A stretch of DNA of 64,000 nucleotides from Myxococcota bacterium (GCA_023150835.1 JAKLKB010000001.1:117134-181133); one strand, 5' to 3'. Shown: positions 1 to 10,562, counted from the stretch's first letter. Notes: generated by a model from the sequence alone, not told the origin. Translations and numbers: made by a program.

Positions 1-15
1 AGAGAATCCAGTACG

Positions 16-867
16 TTGGGGCTGCCCGTTGAGGGGAACCTGCCCTCTCCGCCCGAAAGGCGCCCGTATGTTTTGCGTTATGAGGGTCCGTTGCGTTTGC
101 CGTTTCCTGTTCGTGTGCGTCGGGTGGCGATCGACGCGGGGCATGGAGGGCGAGAGGATGGGGCGGTTGGCTTGCGAACGAGGCTGAGAGAAAAGACGGT
201 GACGTTGGATATCGCTCGTCGATTGGTGAAGTGGTTGCGTCCAAGAACGTCAGTGGAATTTTTTTTGACGCGAGAGCAAGACGAGTACATCTCGATCTCG
301 CAACGGGCTTTGTTGGTGAAGCGAAAGGCTGCGGATTTGTTGATATCTGTGCATATTAACGCGAACCGAGATCGCAAGATACAGGGTCTGGCGACTTATT
401 TGTTAAATTGGGACGAGCGCTTTTATGCGTCGCGGTTGATGGCGTCTGATGCGTTGATGGCTCGTGAAAACCAAGGAGTGGATCCAAGCCTATTTCAGGA
501 TGTGAATATGATCCTTAGTGGTATGCAAGTACAAAATCACTCGGTGGTTTCAAGGATTCTGGGCGTAGCGATCCAGCGCGGGATGGTGCAAGGGGTACAA
601 GGGGCCTATCCGTATGTTCGGGATTTGGGAGTGCGTGATGGGTTGTTTTATTTGCTTTTTGCTTCGGAAGTTCCGGGTATCTTGGTTGAGGCGTCTTTTT
701 TAACGAACCCAACGGAGGAGCGATTGTTGGGGACAACAAGATATCGATCTGAGATCGCACGCGGGATCGGTCAAGGGCTGTTGCATTTTTTGAAGATCGC
801 AGACGCAAGCGTGGCTGCAAGCCCGCAAACGACGGCACCGATCACGCGAAAGAAACAGAAACCGTGA
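16..867 (+). CDS. N-acetylmuramoyl-L-alanine amidase (Amidase_3 family), probably 5'-truncated by window edge
   Basis: Protein contains VAIDAGHGGREDGAVG, LLISVHINAN and GILVEASFLTNPTEE motifs typical of AmiC-type amidases; ORF begins at the window edge. Confidence 0.88.
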   Translation: MGLPVEGNLPSPPERRPYVLRYEGPLRLPFPVRVRRVAIDAGHGGREDGAVGLRTRLREKTVTLDIARRLVKWLRPRTSVEFFLTREQDEYISISQRALLVKRKAADLLISVHINANRDRKIQGLATYLLNWDERFYASRLMASDALMARENQGVDPSLFQDVNMILSGMQVQNHSVVSRILGVAIQRGMVQGVQGAYPYVRDLGVRDGLFYLLFASEVPGILVEASFLTNPTEERLLGTTRYRSEIARGIGQGLLHFLKIADASVAASPQTTAPITRKKQKP

Positions 868-885
868 TGTTGAAAGAAAAAAGGC

Positions 886-914
886 TTGACAGAAAGAAAG
901 AAGGGCGATATAAC
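886..914 (+). promoter_or_regulatory. Sigma70-like promoter for the str/ribosomal operon
   Basis: TTGACA (886-891), 17-bp spacer, TATAAC (909-914), upstream of rpsL. Confidence 0.65.
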
Positions 915-1197
915 CCCACTCCACTTGCGGGAACGTAACGCAAACGCTTGAAAAGTGTGCCTTCACACACAAGCACTCAAGTTTTCTTTCCGGGTCCTCC
1001 GAACCATGTTTCGTGACCCATCTACACTTTTTTGATCATTCGATCACGGGGAACCCTCCCCGACTATTTTCGCAGCGTTTGATCGCCTGCAAATCATATA
1101 AGCTCCGAAGCATCGAGTCTTTTTCGTGTCTCGCCGTGTGCGCGTGTTTCTTATCGCGAACTCGACACGAAACGCGTGATGTGTATAGCGCCCAGCG

Positions 1198-1219
1198 GCA
1201 TCCGCGATGTCGCGGATGC
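1198..1219 (+). promoter_or_regulatory. Perfect 9-bp stem-loop in the rpsL leader, about 30 nt upstream of the start codon
   Basis: GCATCCGCG-ATGT-CGCGGATGC. Confidence 0.5.
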
Positions 1220-1249
1220 GCACAGATATGGAACGAGGAGAGGCACTCT

Positions 1250-1624
1250 ATGCCGACAATCAATCAATTGATCCGTCACGGTCGGGTTCAGCGGAAAAAG
1301 AAAACGGCCGCTCCTGCCTTGAAAAACTGCCCCCAAAAGCGCGGTGTTTGTACGCGCGTCTATACAACGACGCCAAAAAAACCAAACTCTGCGTTGCGGA
1401 AAGTTGCTCGTGTGCGGTTGACCAACCAAATGGAAGTGACCGCGTACATCCCCGGTGAAGGTCATAACCTCCAAGAACACTCTGTGGTATTGATCCGTGG
1501 TGGTCGTGTCAAGGATCTTCCGGGGGTTCGCTACCACATCATCCGCGGTGCATTGGACTCTGTGGGAGTGCAAAAACGCCGTCAAGGTCGATCCAAATAC
1601 GGAACCAAACGTCCCAAGTCCTGA
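1250..1624 (+). CDS. rpsL: 30S ribosomal protein S12
   Basis: [12 protein letters not shown]...[17 protein letters not shown]...[12 protein letters not shown]; start re-assigned from the longer ORF at 1013. Confidence 0.98.
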   Translation: MPTINQLIRHGRVQRKKKTAAPALKNCPQKRGVCTRVYTTTPKKPNSALRKVARVRLTNQMEVTAYIPGEGHNLQEHSVVLIRGGRVKDLPGVRYHIIRGALDSVGVQKRRQGRSKYGTKRPKS

Positions 1625-1660
1625 GCAAAGCAGATCGTATCTTGATCGTGTTGGTTTTGT

Positions 1661-1687
1661 GTGGCCGTAGACGAGAACGTCGGCCAC
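1661..1687 (+). promoter_or_regulatory. Stem-loop in rpsL-rpsG intergenic region
   Basis: GTGGCC-gta-GACG-agaa-CGTC-GGCCAC, two stacked stems. Confidence 0.45.
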
Positions 1688-1755
1688 GAGTTCAAGATGC
1701 AGCCCAAAAAACAACAAGCGGATGAGCTGAGAAATAAACGTAGAGGAGACCCCCG

Positions 1756-2226
1756 ATGCCAAGGCGTAAAGTCGTCCACAAAAAACGAGCCCATGTGGAC
1801 CCTGTCTTTAAAGACGCGTTGGTGGCCCGTTGTATCGCAAACGTGATGCGCTGCGGCAAGAAGTCTGTCGCAGAACATATCGTGTATGGTGCATTTGAGA
1901 TCATCGCAGCGAAAACTCGCCGCGAACCCCTTGAGGTGTTTCGTAAGGCATTGGATAACCTGCGCCCCCAAGTGGAAGTCAAAAGCCGTCGTGTGGGTGG
2001 TTCGACCTATCAAGTTCCGGTCGAAGTACGCGCAGAGCGTCGTACAGCTCTTGCGATCCGTTGGTTGATCGGCTATGCAAAACAGCGCAACGAGCGGACC
2101 ATGCGCGAAAAATTGGCAGGCGAATTGTTGGATGCTTTCAATGATCGCGGTTCTGCTGTGAAAAAACGCGAAGACACGCACCGCATGGCCGAAGCGAATA
2201 AAGCTTTTGCTCACTATCGTTGGTAG
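1756..2226 (+). CDS. rpsG: 30S ribosomal protein S7
   Basis: [48 protein letters not shown]. Confidence 0.98.
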   Translation: MPRRKVVHKKRAHVDPVFKDALVARCIANVMRCGKKSVAEHIVYGAFEIIAAKTRREPLEVFRKALDNLRPQVEVKSRRVGGSTYQVPVEVRAERRTALAIRWLIGYAKQRNERTMREKLAGELLDAFNDRGSAVKKREDTHRMAEANKAFAHYRW

Positions 2227-2386
2227 GTTTTCCCGCTCGAACGCGAAGTGGGCGAGCGTAAACATCAGATGGCTTTTCCATCAAGCGAAAGATGTTTGGT
2301 TCCTTTCAAAAGCTCCCTGACGTACAAGCGGTGGCTGGTGATTGGACGGAAAACAAAAAGACCCAAGAAACGACGGAACGAGAAGA

Positions 2387-2698
2387 ATGTACACCACCAA
2401 AATTCGGATCTGCCTCAAAGCCTACGATCACAAACTGTTGGATCAGTCGACCCGTGAGATCGTGGATACTGCACGCAAGACGCGTTCCCAAGTCGCCGGC
2501 CCGATCCCGTTGCCGACGAAAATCAACCGTTATACGGTGCTGCGTTCGCCGCACGTAGACAAAAAAAGCCGCGAACAGTTCGAGATTCGTACCCACAAGC
2601 GCCTCGTGGAGATCTTGGATCCTACCCAAGACACGCTCGAAGCCTTGATGAAGCTCGATCTGTCGGCTGGTGTAGACGTAGAAATTAAGCAAGTTTGA
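2387..2698 (+). CDS. rpsJ: 30S ribosomal protein S10
   Basis: [32 protein letters not shown]...[32 protein letters not shown]. Confidence 0.98.
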   Translation: MYTTKIRICLKAYDHKLLDQSTREIVDTARKTRSQVAGPIPLPTKINRYTVLRSPHVDKKSREQFEIRTHKRLVEILDPTQDTLEALMKLDLSAGVDVEIKQV

Positions 2699-2801
2699 CG
2701 CCCCTGAGCCTTTCGTTCAGGCGTTTTGAGGCAATGACTCAAGTCCTTCCCCCTGCAAGGATGGACTCACCCCAACGAAGGTAGAGGAGAGGGGTCAGGC
2801 C

Positions 2802-3419
2802 ATGGCAAGTGGACTTATCGGAAAAAAGCTGGGCATGACCCAGATATTCAAAGATGGTCGTCGTGTTCCAGTGACCGTGATTCAAGCAGGACCGTGTACG
2901 GTCTTGCAAAAGAAAACACACAGCAAAGAAGGCTACAACGCAATCCAGTTGGGCTTTGCTGAAAAAGTTGCAAAACGCTGCAACAAACCCGCCTTAGGCC
3001 ATTTTAAGAAAGCGGACAAAGGCGCGTTCTACAAGATCGCCGAGTTTCGTGTCGAACAAATCGATACGTACGAGGTGGGCCAAGAACTCAAGACAGAAGG
3101 TTTTGAAGCAGGCCAACGTATCTCTGTGACCGGGACCAGCAAAGGTCGCGGTTTTCAAGGAGTTGTCCGTCGTCATGGTTTCCGTGGTGGTCGCGAGACT
3201 CACGGTTCGATGACGCACCGTCGCCCTGGTTCGATCGGCCAAAACACCTTCCCTGCGCGCGTTTTCCCAGGACACCGCATGGGCGGCCACATGGGCAATA
3301 AGCGAGTGACGATCCACAATTTGGAGATCGTCGAGGTCGATGCAGAAAACAATTTGCTGCTAGTCAAGGGTGCAGTACCCGGGGCGAGCAACAACTTTGT
3401 GCTGATCCGGCGTAAGTGA
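2802..3419 (+). CDS. rplC: 50S ribosomal protein L3
   Basis: LIGKKLGMTQIF...GFQGVVRRHGFRGG...HRRPGSIG. Confidence 0.98.
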   Translation: MASGLIGKKLGMTQIFKDGRRVPVTVIQAGPCTVLQKKTHSKEGYNAIQLGFAEKVAKRCNKPALGHFKKADKGAFYKIAEFRVEQIDTYEVGQELKTEGFEAGQRISVTGTSKGRGFQGVVRRHGFRGGRETHGSMTHRRPGSIGQNTFPARVFPGHRMGGHMGNKRVTIHNLEIVEVDAENNLLLVKGAVPGASNNFVLIRRK

Positions 3420-3430
3420 GGAAAGAGACG

Positions 3431-4087
3431 ATGGCGACCTTTGATGTCTACAATCAAAATCGAGAAAAAGTCTCGCAAATCGAGTTGGACGATCGCGTCT
3501 TTGGTGCCGAAATCAAAGAACACCTGTTTTGGGAAGCGGTGCGAAACCAACTCGCAAACCGCCGCGCTGGTACAGCATGTGCGAAGACACGCGCCTACGT
3601 AAGCGGTGGTGGTATCAAGCCGTTCCGCCAAAAAGGAACAGGCCGTGCGCGCCAAGGTTCGACGCGTGCGCATCACATGGTTGGTGGAGCCGTGGTTCAT
3701 GGCCCCCAGCCCCGTGATTATTCTTACACACTTCCCAAAAAAGTGCGCCAACAAGCGCTATGTGGCGCGTTATCGCATCTTGCCAAAAACCAGCGACTGA
3801 CGATTCTTGAAGATCTTGACCTTGCACAGGCCAAGACCAAAGGACTCAAAAGCGTGTTGGAACGTTTTGGTCTGAATAAAGCGTTGATCGTGGACGAAGA
3901 AAACAACAATCTGTTGCTTTCTTGCCGCAACTTGGAAAACTTCCAAACACTTCCTCCGATCGGAGTGAACGTGTTTGATGTGCTACGTTACGATCATCTG
4001 GTGTTGACGCGCCGCGCTGCGGAAGCGCTTGTGGCTCGGTTGACGCGCTCTCGCAAAGCGCAAGAAGCGGAAAGCAACGAAGGCTGA
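3431..4087 (+). CDS. rplD: 50S ribosomal protein L4
   Basis: GGGIKPFRQKGTGRARQGSTRAHHMVGGAVVHGPQPRDYSYTLPKKVRQQAL; ORF track start is 3416. Confidence 0.97.
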   Translation: MATFDVYNQNREKVSQIELDDRVFGAEIKEHLFWEAVRNQLANRRAGTACAKTRAYVSGGGIKPFRQKGTGRARQGSTRAHHMVGGAVVHGPQPRDYSYTLPKKVRQQALCGALSHLAKNQRLTILEDLDLAQAKTKGLKSVLERFGLNKALIVDEENNNLLLSCRNLENFQTLPPIGVNVFDVLRYDHLVLTRRAAEALVARLTRSRKAQEAESNEG

Positions 4088-4196
4088 TCTCCTCGGAAGA
4101 AGGACGACCGAAACCAAGGACAGGCGTATCCGAAAAAGCCGTTTGAGCGGACAATTCGGACGCCACAACAAACGTTGCCTTGCGAAGGAATAGCAA

Positions 4197-4490
4197 ATGA
4201 GCAAGTCTCCCTACGAAATTATCAAGCATCCGCTCTTTACGGAGAAAAGCTCTGTGCTGCGTGGTGCGAACAACCAGGTGAGTTTTATCGTGCGTTTGGA
4301 CGCCAATAAGATCGAGATCCGCCAAGCGGTGGAGAAGATCTTTGATGTTCGGGTAAAAGACGTGCAAACGCTGATCGTGCGCGGCAAGATCAAACGCTTT
4401 GGTCGGACGCAAGGAAAGCGCCCGAACCGAAAAAAAGCGATCGTGACCTTGCACGAGGGGCAAAAAATCGAGTTCTTCGAAAATACCTGA
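4197..4490 (+). CDS. rplW: 50S ribosomal protein L23
   Basis: [15 protein letters not shown]...VVKDVQTL-like core and position in S10 operon. Confidence 0.96.
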   Translation: MSKSPYEIIKHPLFTEKSSVLRGANNQVSFIVRLDANKIEIRQAVEKIFDVRVKDVQTLIVRGKIKRFGRTQGKRPNRKKAIVTLHEGQKIEFFENT

Positions 4491-4509
4491 GCAGTACAGG
4501 GATAAGATC

Positions 4510-5337
4510 ATGGGCATCAAGAAATATAAACCGACCTCTGCAGGGCGGCGCGGGATGAGCGTGGCAGACTTTGCCGAGATCACCAAGTCAAGCCCCGAAA
4601 AGCGCCTTCTGGAAACGCTCAATCGTCGCGCTGGTCGCAACAATGAGGGCGAGATCACTTGCCGTCATCGTGGCGGTGGTGCCAAGCGCAAGTATCGCGT
4701 GATCGACTTCAAGCGCAGCAAGCTTGATGTGCCGGCGCGGGTCGCCGCGATTGAGTACGATCCTAACCGAACTTCCCGCATCGCGTTGTTGTTTTACCGC
4801 GACGGTGAAAAGAGTTACATTCTCGCTCCCCAAGGCCTCAACGTGGGAGACGAGGTGGTCAGCAGCGATAGCGCGGATATCAAACCCGGCAATAGCTTGC
4901 CGTTGTCCAACATTCCGACGGGTATCGTGCTTCATAACATCGAGATGAAACCGGGTCGCGGTGGCCAGCTTGTGCGCAGCGCGGGCGTGGGCGCGATCTT
5001 GATGGCGAAAGAAGGCAAGTATGCGCTGCTACGTTTGCCTTCTGGCGAAGTTCGCCAAGTTCCCCAACGTTGTCGTGCAACAGTCGGACAAGTTGGAAAC
5101 ATCGACCACTACAACGTTGCGATAGGAAAAGCGGGTCGCTCGCGTTGGCTTGGGCGTCGTCCGAGCGTTCGGGGTGTCGCGATGAACCCTGTCGATCACC
5201 CGATGGGTGGTGGTGAAGGCCGTTCGAGCGGTGGGCGTCATCCTTGTACCCCTTGGGGAAAACCCACAAAAGGTTACAAGACTCGCTCTAAGCGAAAGTC
5301 GTCCAATAAATACATCGTGACCAAACGCAAGAAGTAA
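4510..5337 (+). CDS. rplB: 50S ribosomal protein L2
   Basis: [18 protein letters not shown]...[40 protein letters not shown]. Confidence 0.99.
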   Translation: MGIKKYKPTSAGRRGMSVADFAEITKSSPEKRLLETLNRRAGRNNEGEITCRHRGGGAKRKYRVIDFKRSKLDVPARVAAIEYDPNRTSRIALLFYRDGEKSYILAPQGLNVGDEVVSSDSADIKPGNSLPLSNIPTGIVLHNIEMKPGRGGQLVRSAGVGAILMAKEGKYALLRLPSGEVRQVPQRCRATVGQVGNIDHYNVAIGKAGRSRWLGRRPSVRGVAMNPVDHPMGGGEGRSSGGRHPCTPWGKPTKGYKTRSKRKSSNKYIVTKRKK

Positions 5338-5358
5338 GCGAAAGAGCTGGAGGAGCCG

Positions 5359-5631
5359 ATGGCACGCTCGATTCGGAAAGGTCCCTTCGCGGACGAACAT
5401 CTCCTGAAGAAAGTCCTTCAGGCCAACGAAGAAAGCTCACACAAAGTGATCAAAACGTGGAGCCGCCGCTCGACGATTCTCCCTGAGTTTGTGGGCCATA
5501 CGTTCGCTGTTCATAACGGAAAAACGCATACTCCGGTGTACGTGACGGAAAATATGGTAGGGCACAAGTTGGGCGAATTCGCTCCGAGCCGTACCTTTAA
5601 GTCTCACGCCGGAGATCGCAAAGGTCGATAA
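5359..5631 (+). CDS. rpsS: 30S ribosomal protein S19
   Basis: [19 protein letters not shown]...[23 protein letters not shown]. Confidence 0.98.
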   Translation: MARSIRKGPFADEHLLKKVLQANEESSHKVIKTWSRRSTILPEFVGHTFAVHNGKTHTPVYVTENMVGHKLGEFAPSRTFKSHAGDRKGR

Positions 5632-5648
5632 GAGCGGCGGGCTGGAGG

Positions 5649-6080
5649 ATGGGTTCGATGGAAGACAAAAAGAGTATTCGTACAAAAAAAAGCAAACGCA
5701 GCCCACGCCAAGTGCGCAAGCGTCAGCGTCAAGAAAACGGCAAGTTGGATTTTGCGCGCGCCCACCTCCACTCGGTTCGTGTGGCTCCTCGCAAAGTACG
5801 TCTTGTGATTGATCAGATCCGTGGGAAATCCGTGGACGAAGCCATGCGGATCTTGAATTTTTCACCTCGCAACGCAGCCAAGCCTGTGAGCGTGTTGCTT
5901 CAATCCGCGCTCGCAAACGCGGAACAAGAAGGACTAAACCCTGATACCCTCAAAATCTCTGATGCGTGGGTGGATGGCGGTCCTGTGTTAAAGCGCTTTA
6001 TGCCACGCGCCATGGGTCGAGCAGCCCGTATCCACAAGCGCACCAGCCACGTGACTGTGGTCTTGAGAGAAGAGGATTAA
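5649..6080 (+). CDS. rplV: 50S ribosomal protein L22 with basic N-terminal extension
   Basis: VRVAPRKVRLVIDQIRGKSVDEAMRILNFSPRNAAKPV; about 35-residue Lys/Arg-rich N-terminus. Confidence 0.96.
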   Translation: MGSMEDKKSIRTKKSKRSPRQVRKRQRQENGKLDFARAHLHSVRVAPRKVRLVIDQIRGKSVDEAMRILNFSPRNAAKPVSVLLQSALANAEQEGLNPDTLKISDAWVDGGPVLKRFMPRAMGRAARIHKRTSHVTVVLREED

Positions 6081-6083
6081 GCG

Positions 6084-6737
6084 ATGGGTCAGAAAGTTCA
6101 TCCCGTTGGGTTTCGTTTGGGCGTGATCCGCTCTTGGAACTCGAACTGGTACGAAGAGAAAAACTACGCGCATTGCTTGAAAGAAGATGATATACTTCGC
6201 AAGTATGTCAAAAAAGCGTGTGAAAACGCTGGCGTTGCAAAAGTAGAGATCGAGCGTGCGGCCAATAAGGTCAAGATCAGCATCCACACAGCCCGCCCCG
6301 GTATCGTGATCGGCCGAAAAGGTGCTGAGATCGATCGATTGAAAGCTGAGTTGGGAAAACTGACAAGTTCCGAAGTGATCCTGCACATCGAGGAAGTGCG
6401 CAAGCCCGAACTGGATGCTCAACTTGTGGCAGAAACCGTAGCAATGCAGTTGGTTCGTCGTGTCGCTTTCCGCCGCGCAATGAAAAAAGCGGTCGGTACC
6501 GCCATGAAAATGGGCGCGGGCGGCATCCGGATCTGTTGTTCGGGTCGTCTTGGTGGCGCGGAGATGGCTCGCCAAGAATGGTACCGCGAAGGTCGTGTTC
6601 CTCTTCATACGTTGCGTGCAGATATCCAGTACGGTTATGCGATCGCAAAGACGACCTACGGAACTATTGGTGTCAAAGTCTGGATCTTCCGTGGGGAAGT
6701 CCTGCCAGAGAAGAATCGCGCACCACGCTCTGTCTGA
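6084..6737 (+). CDS. rpsC: 30S ribosomal protein S3
   Basis: [28 protein letters not shown]...[35 protein letters not shown]. Confidence 0.99.
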   Translation: MGQKVHPVGFRLGVIRSWNSNWYEEKNYAHCLKEDDILRKYVKKACENAGVAKVEIERAANKVKISIHTARPGIVIGRKGAEIDRLKAELGKLTSSEVILHIEEVRKPELDAQLVAETVAMQLVRRVAFRRAMKKAVGTAMKMGAGGIRICCSGRLGGAEMARQEWYREGRVPLHTLRADIQYGYAIAKTTYGTIGVKVWIFRGEVLPEKNRAPRSV

Positions 6738-6770
6738 GCGGTTGTGCAAAGAGAATAGGGAGTCGTCGTC

Positions 6771-7184
6771 ATGCTGTCTCCAAAACGCACCAAATGGCGA
6801 AAGCAGCGCAAAGGCCGTGTTACCGGAAATGCAAAGCGCGGAGATTCGCTGAGCTTTGGTGATATTGGTCTTCAAGCACAAGGTTCAGCGCGCATCACAG
6901 CTCGCCAAATCGAAGCAGCGCGTATCGCGATCAATCGCCATATCCGTCGTAGTGGGAAGATGTGGATTCGCATTTTTCCTGATCGCTCTGTGACTAAAAA
7001 GCCTGCAGAAACACGGATGGGAAAAGGTAAAGGGAACCCTGAATTGTGGGTTGCTGTCGTGAAACCCGGTCGTGTTATGTACGAATTGGAAGGTGTCTCC
7101 GAGGATTTGGCGCGTGAAGCGTTGACCCTTGCGGCTGCCAAGCTCCCCATCCCGACCAAAGTGATTGTACGGGAGGAGTTTTAA
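6771..7184 (+). CDS. rplP: 50S ribosomal protein L16
   Basis: [16 protein letters not shown]...[38 protein letters not shown]. Confidence 0.98.
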   Translation: MLSPKRTKWRKQRKGRVTGNAKRGDSLSFGDIGLQAQGSARITARQIEAARIAINRHIRRSGKMWIRIFPDRSVTKKPAETRMGKGKGNPELWVAVVKPGRVMYELEGVSEDLAREALTLAAAKLPIPTKVIVREEF

Positions 7185-7187
7185 ATC

Positions 7188-7397
7188 ATGTCCGAACATA
7201 TCCTAAAAACAGAAGAATTGCGCAATCGTACAGTTGACGAGTTATCCAAACAACTCGTCGAGTTGAAACAAGAACTGTTCAATTTGCGCTTCCAACATCA
7301 CACAGGCCAGCTCGAAAACTTTCGTCGCATTGCCCATGTGAAACGAAATATTGCGCGCCTCAGCACGATCTTGCGTGAGCGTGCGCTCCACGCTTGA
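7188..7397 (+). CDS. rpmC: 50S ribosomal protein L29
   Basis: [56 protein letters not shown]. Confidence 0.96.
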   Translation: MSEHILKTEELRNRTVDELSKQLVELKQELFNLRFQHHTGQLENFRRIAHVKRNIARLSTILRERALHA

Positions 7398-7496
7398 GTC
7401 GGGCATCCGCCCAGCCCATCGCGTCTTCCTCCTATCCTTGAGCGCCCACCTCGCAAACGCACAAAAAAAGCAATGCTTCTTGTGCAAAAATAACTC

Positions 7497-7526
7497 TTGA
7501 CAGCAGATCAAAGACTGCTGTATAAA
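7497..7526 (+). promoter_or_regulatory. Candidate internal promoter with inverted repeat between -35 and -10
   Basis: TTGACA (7497-7502), 18-bp spacer, TATAAA (7521-7526); spacer holds ACAGCAG-ATCAAAGA-CTGCTGT. Confidence 0.5.
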
Positions 7527-7687
7527 ACGGCGCTCTTTAAGAGTCCGCTTGATCTTTTGATGCGTCTTGGCACCTCACAAAGAACGGGTCCACGCAAAAC
7601 AAGATCCTCCCCAATGTATGGTGCGCATTTCTACGGCAAGACTCGGCCTCTGAACCGAGCAAGCACTGAAAAGCATAAGGTTTACCG

Positions 7688-7951
7688 ATGAGTGAGCAAA
7701 AGGGCAATCGCCGAACCCTAACTGGGATCGTTGTGAGCGACAAAATGGACAAGACGGTGGTGGTTGAGGTCGAGCGCTTCGTTCAAAACCGCCAATTCAA
7801 GAAGTATACGACGCGCCGAAATCGTTATAAAGCGCACGATGAACAAAATCTTTGTCGTGTGGGTGATCGTGTCATGATCGAAGAAACGCGCCCGATCAGC
7901 CGTGACAAGCGCTGGCGTGTTCAGCGGACGATTGAAAAGTCTCCCGAATAA
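7688..7951 (+). CDS. rpsQ: 30S ribosomal protein S17
   Basis: [73 protein letters not shown]. Confidence 0.97.
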   Translation: MSEQKGNRRTLTGIVVSDKMDKTVVVEVERFVQNRQFKKYTTRRNRYKAHDEQNLCRVGDRVMIEETRPISRDKRWRVQRTIEKSPE

Positions 7952-7986
7952 GCGCCGTTGGCGCGTTTCGGCGCAGGAGGAGTTCC

Positions 7987-8355
7987 ATGATTCAGATGCA
8001 AACCGCGCTCGAGGTCGCAGACAACTCTGGCGCCAAAAAAGTGATGTGCATCAAGGTGTTGGGTGGTTCAAGAAGACGCTACGCTTCGATCGGTGATGTG
8101 ATCGTTGTTTCCGTCAAAGAAGCTCTGCCCAACTCAAAAGTAAAAAAAGGTGACGTTCACAAGGCTGTGGTCGTTCGTACCCGCAAAGAACTTGGACGTC
8201 CAGATGGTTCGTACATCCGCTTTGATGAAAATTCAGCGGTGTTGTTGAACAACCAAAATGAGCCGATCGGTACGCGTATCTTTGGACCCGTAGCCCGTGA
8301 ATTGCGCGCAAAACAATTCATGAAGATCGTCTCCTTGGCTCCGGAGGTACTCTAA
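7987..8355 (+). CDS. rplN: 50S ribosomal protein L14
   Basis: [46 protein letters not shown]. Confidence 0.98.
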   Translation: MIQMQTALEVADNSGAKKVMCIKVLGGSRRRYASIGDVIVVSVKEALPNSKVKKGDVHKAVVVRTRKELGRPDGSYIRFDENSAVLLNNQNEPIGTRIFGPVARELRAKQFMKIVSLAPEVL

Positions 8356-8726
8356 TGGCTGCCAAGATCCGTAAAGGCGATCTCGTCGAAGTGATTGCGG
8401 GTGCATACAAAGACACTCGTGGTCGTGTGATCCGTGTGCAATCTAGTAAAAACCGCGTGTGGGTTGAAAAGATAAATATCATCAAACGCCACAAGCGCGG
8501 CGTGACGGGCCAATCGGAAAGTGAGATCCTGCGTAAGGAAGCCCCGATCGACATCAGCAACGTGATGATCGTGGACCCCAAAACCAACGAACCCACCCGT
8601 GTCGGTTTTAAATTGGTCTTTGATATCTCTGACGAAGAGCGGCAGCGTCTCGAAGCTGCGGGTACTCCAGTCAAGCCCTTGAAAAAAGTCCGCTACGCCA
8701 AAAAAAGTGGCGAGATCTTGGATTGA
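8355..8726 (+). CDS. rplX: 50S ribosomal protein L24
   Basis: IRKGDLVEVIAGAYKDTRGRVIRVQSSKNRVWVEKINIIKRHKR; start overlaps the rplN stop. Confidence 0.96.
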   Translation: MAAKIRKGDLVEVIAGAYKDTRGRVIRVQSSKNRVWVEKINIIKRHKRGVTGQSESEILRKEAPIDISNVMIVDPKTNEPTRVGFKLVFDISDEERQRLEAAGTPVKPLKKVRYAKKSGEILD

Positions 8727-8850
8727 CGCTTCCCGTAAAAGCCGACAGACCACTCTTTTCACGCACGCAAACTGTGATGCGTCTTTGAGTCGTCTTCGTA
8801 CCGTGTTCTTTTGATGATTGGACCGGTAATAGAAAGAAACAGGTGACGGT

Positions 8851-9402
8851 ATGGCGAGAGCAATTCCTCTCAAAGAAAAATATGAAAACGAAGTCGTCGG
8901 CGCGCTGATGCGGGAGTTTGGCTACAAAAACCGTATGCAGGTTCCGCAGATCGAAAAAGTAGTGATCAACATCGGTCTTGGCGAAGCTGTCCAAAACCCG
9001 AAAGTGGTGGACGCTGCTCTCCAAGATCTCGAAATTATCGCAGGCCAAAAACCCATCGTGACGCGCGCCCGCCTTTCTATCGCAGGCTTCAAATTGCGCG
9101 AAGGGATGCGTATCGGTTGTTGTGTCACCCTACGCAAACAACGTATGTACGAATTTCTGGAGCGATTGATGAACGTCGCTCTTCCACGCGTACGTGACTT
9201 TCGCGGCATCTCTCAAAAAGCTTTTGATGGAAAAGGCAACTATTCTCTGGGGATCCGTGAACAAATTATTTTTCCAGAAATCGACTACGACAAGATCGAC
9301 AAGATCCGCGGTATGAATATCACGATCGTGACCTCCGCACAAAGCGATGACGAGGGCCGTGCTCTGCTGAAGCACCTTGGGATGCCTTTCCGCCGCGCTT
9401 AA
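8851..9402 (+). CDS. rplE: 50S ribosomal protein L5
   Basis: [67 protein letters not shown]. Confidence 0.98.
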   Translation: MARAIPLKEKYENEVVGALMREFGYKNRMQVPQIEKVVINIGLGEAVQNPKVVDAALQDLEIIAGQKPIVTRARLSIAGFKLREGMRIGCCVTLRKQRMYEFLERLMNVALPRVRDFRGISQKAFDGKGNYSLGIREQIIFPEIDYDKIDKIRGMNITIVTSAQSDDEGRALLKHLGMPFRRA

Positions 9403-9507
9403 ACGATCTGCCCTGTGTTTTGGGCGTTGGAACTGACTGTGTACCCCTTTGCTGTATCTCCCGCCCTCAGGGTCGGTTGAGCGTTATGAAGAATGAGGAG
9501 TGCTCCC

Positions 9508-9909
9508 ATGGCTGCGATCTCTGATCCGATCGCCGATATGCTGACGCGGATCCGCAACGCGATCCTCGCAAAACATCAGCAAGTGACGATTCCTTTATCA
9601 AAAATTAAACTCCGTATCGCGGAGATCCTTCAAGAAGAAGGCTACATCGAGGACTTCTCGGTGCAAGAACAACCCCCCCAAGATGTCCTGACCATCCAAC
9701 TGCGCTACAAACGCCGTAACGAATCCTCTATCCAAGGTCTTCGTCGGATCAGCCGTCCTGGACGACGCGTGTATGCAGACACTCGCACTCTTCCTCGCGT
9801 TCGTTCGGGCCTTGGAATCGCCATCCTCTCCACTTCCAGCGGGCTGATGAGCGACAAAAAAGCACGCGAAACCAACGTTGGTGGCGAAGTTCTTTGTTAC
9901 GTCTGGTAG
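9508..9909 (+). CDS. rpsH: 30S ribosomal protein S8
   Basis: ISDPIADMLTRIRNAILAKHQQVTIPLSKIKLRIAEILQEEGYI. Confidence 0.98.
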   Translation: MAAISDPIADMLTRIRNAILAKHQQVTIPLSKIKLRIAEILQEEGYIEDFSVQEQPPQDVLTIQLRYKRRNESSIQGLRRISRPGRRVYADTRTLPRVRSGLGIAILSTSSGLMSDKKARETNVGGEVLCYVW

Positions 9910-9973
9910 TTTCCAGTCATCGCTAACCAGCGACGAGGCTATTCCTCGCGCTAGATCAAAAAGGGCAAGTGCC

Positions 9974-10555
9974 ATGAGCCGCATAGGCAAACTGCCGATC
10001 CGTGTTCCCGCCAACGTAAACGTCAAGATCGAAAATCAAAACATCACGATCAAAGGACCGCGCGGCGAACTCAGCCAATCCTTTCGAAACGATATCCATG
10101 TCGCTTTCGAAGAAAACCAGATCGTCCTCACCCGAAAAGACGACGAACGTACGACCCGTGCTTTCCATGGCCTCTACCGAGCACTTTTTGCCAATATGGT
10201 CACGGGTGTGACGCAAGGCTTCGTTAAAAGCCTTGAATTGGTTGGTGTCGGATACCGTGCTGCCATTGAAAAAGTCAATGGTGCGGATTGCATCGTCTTC
10301 AAAAAAGGCGAACTTGGCTATAGCCATCCCATCCAATTTCCTATCCCTGATGGAATCAAGGCCGAAGTCCAAGATCGTATCAAGATCATCTTGAAAGGCA
10401 ACGACAAAGGCCAGCTCGGTCAAGTCGCCGCTACTCTTCGTGAATTGCGCCCCCCTGACGCTTACAAAGGCAAAGGGATCCGCTACACCGGCGAACAAGT
10501 TCGCACAAAAGTCGGAAAAACAGGTGGTAAAGGCGGCAAAGGCGGCAAAAAGTAA
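9974..10555 (+). CDS. rplF: 50S ribosomal protein L6
   Basis: MSRIGKLPIRVPANVNVKIENQNITIKGPRGELS...PPDAYKGKGIRYTGEQVRTKVGKTGGKGGKGGKK. Confidence 0.98.
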   Translation: MSRIGKLPIRVPANVNVKIENQNITIKGPRGELSQSFRNDIHVAFEENQIVLTRKDDERTTRAFHGLYRALFANMVTGVTQGFVKSLELVGVGYRAAIEKVNGADCIVFKKGELGYSHPIQFPIPDGIKAEVQDRIKIILKGNDKGQLGQVAATLRELRPPDAYKGKGIRYTGEQVRTKVGKTGGKGGKGGKK

Positions 10556-10562
10556 TTTTTCG

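Noticed and set aside
7497-7691. 64-aa ORF between rpmC and rpsQ
   Set aside because: Starts at the candidate promoter; no family resemblance; likely non-coding leader
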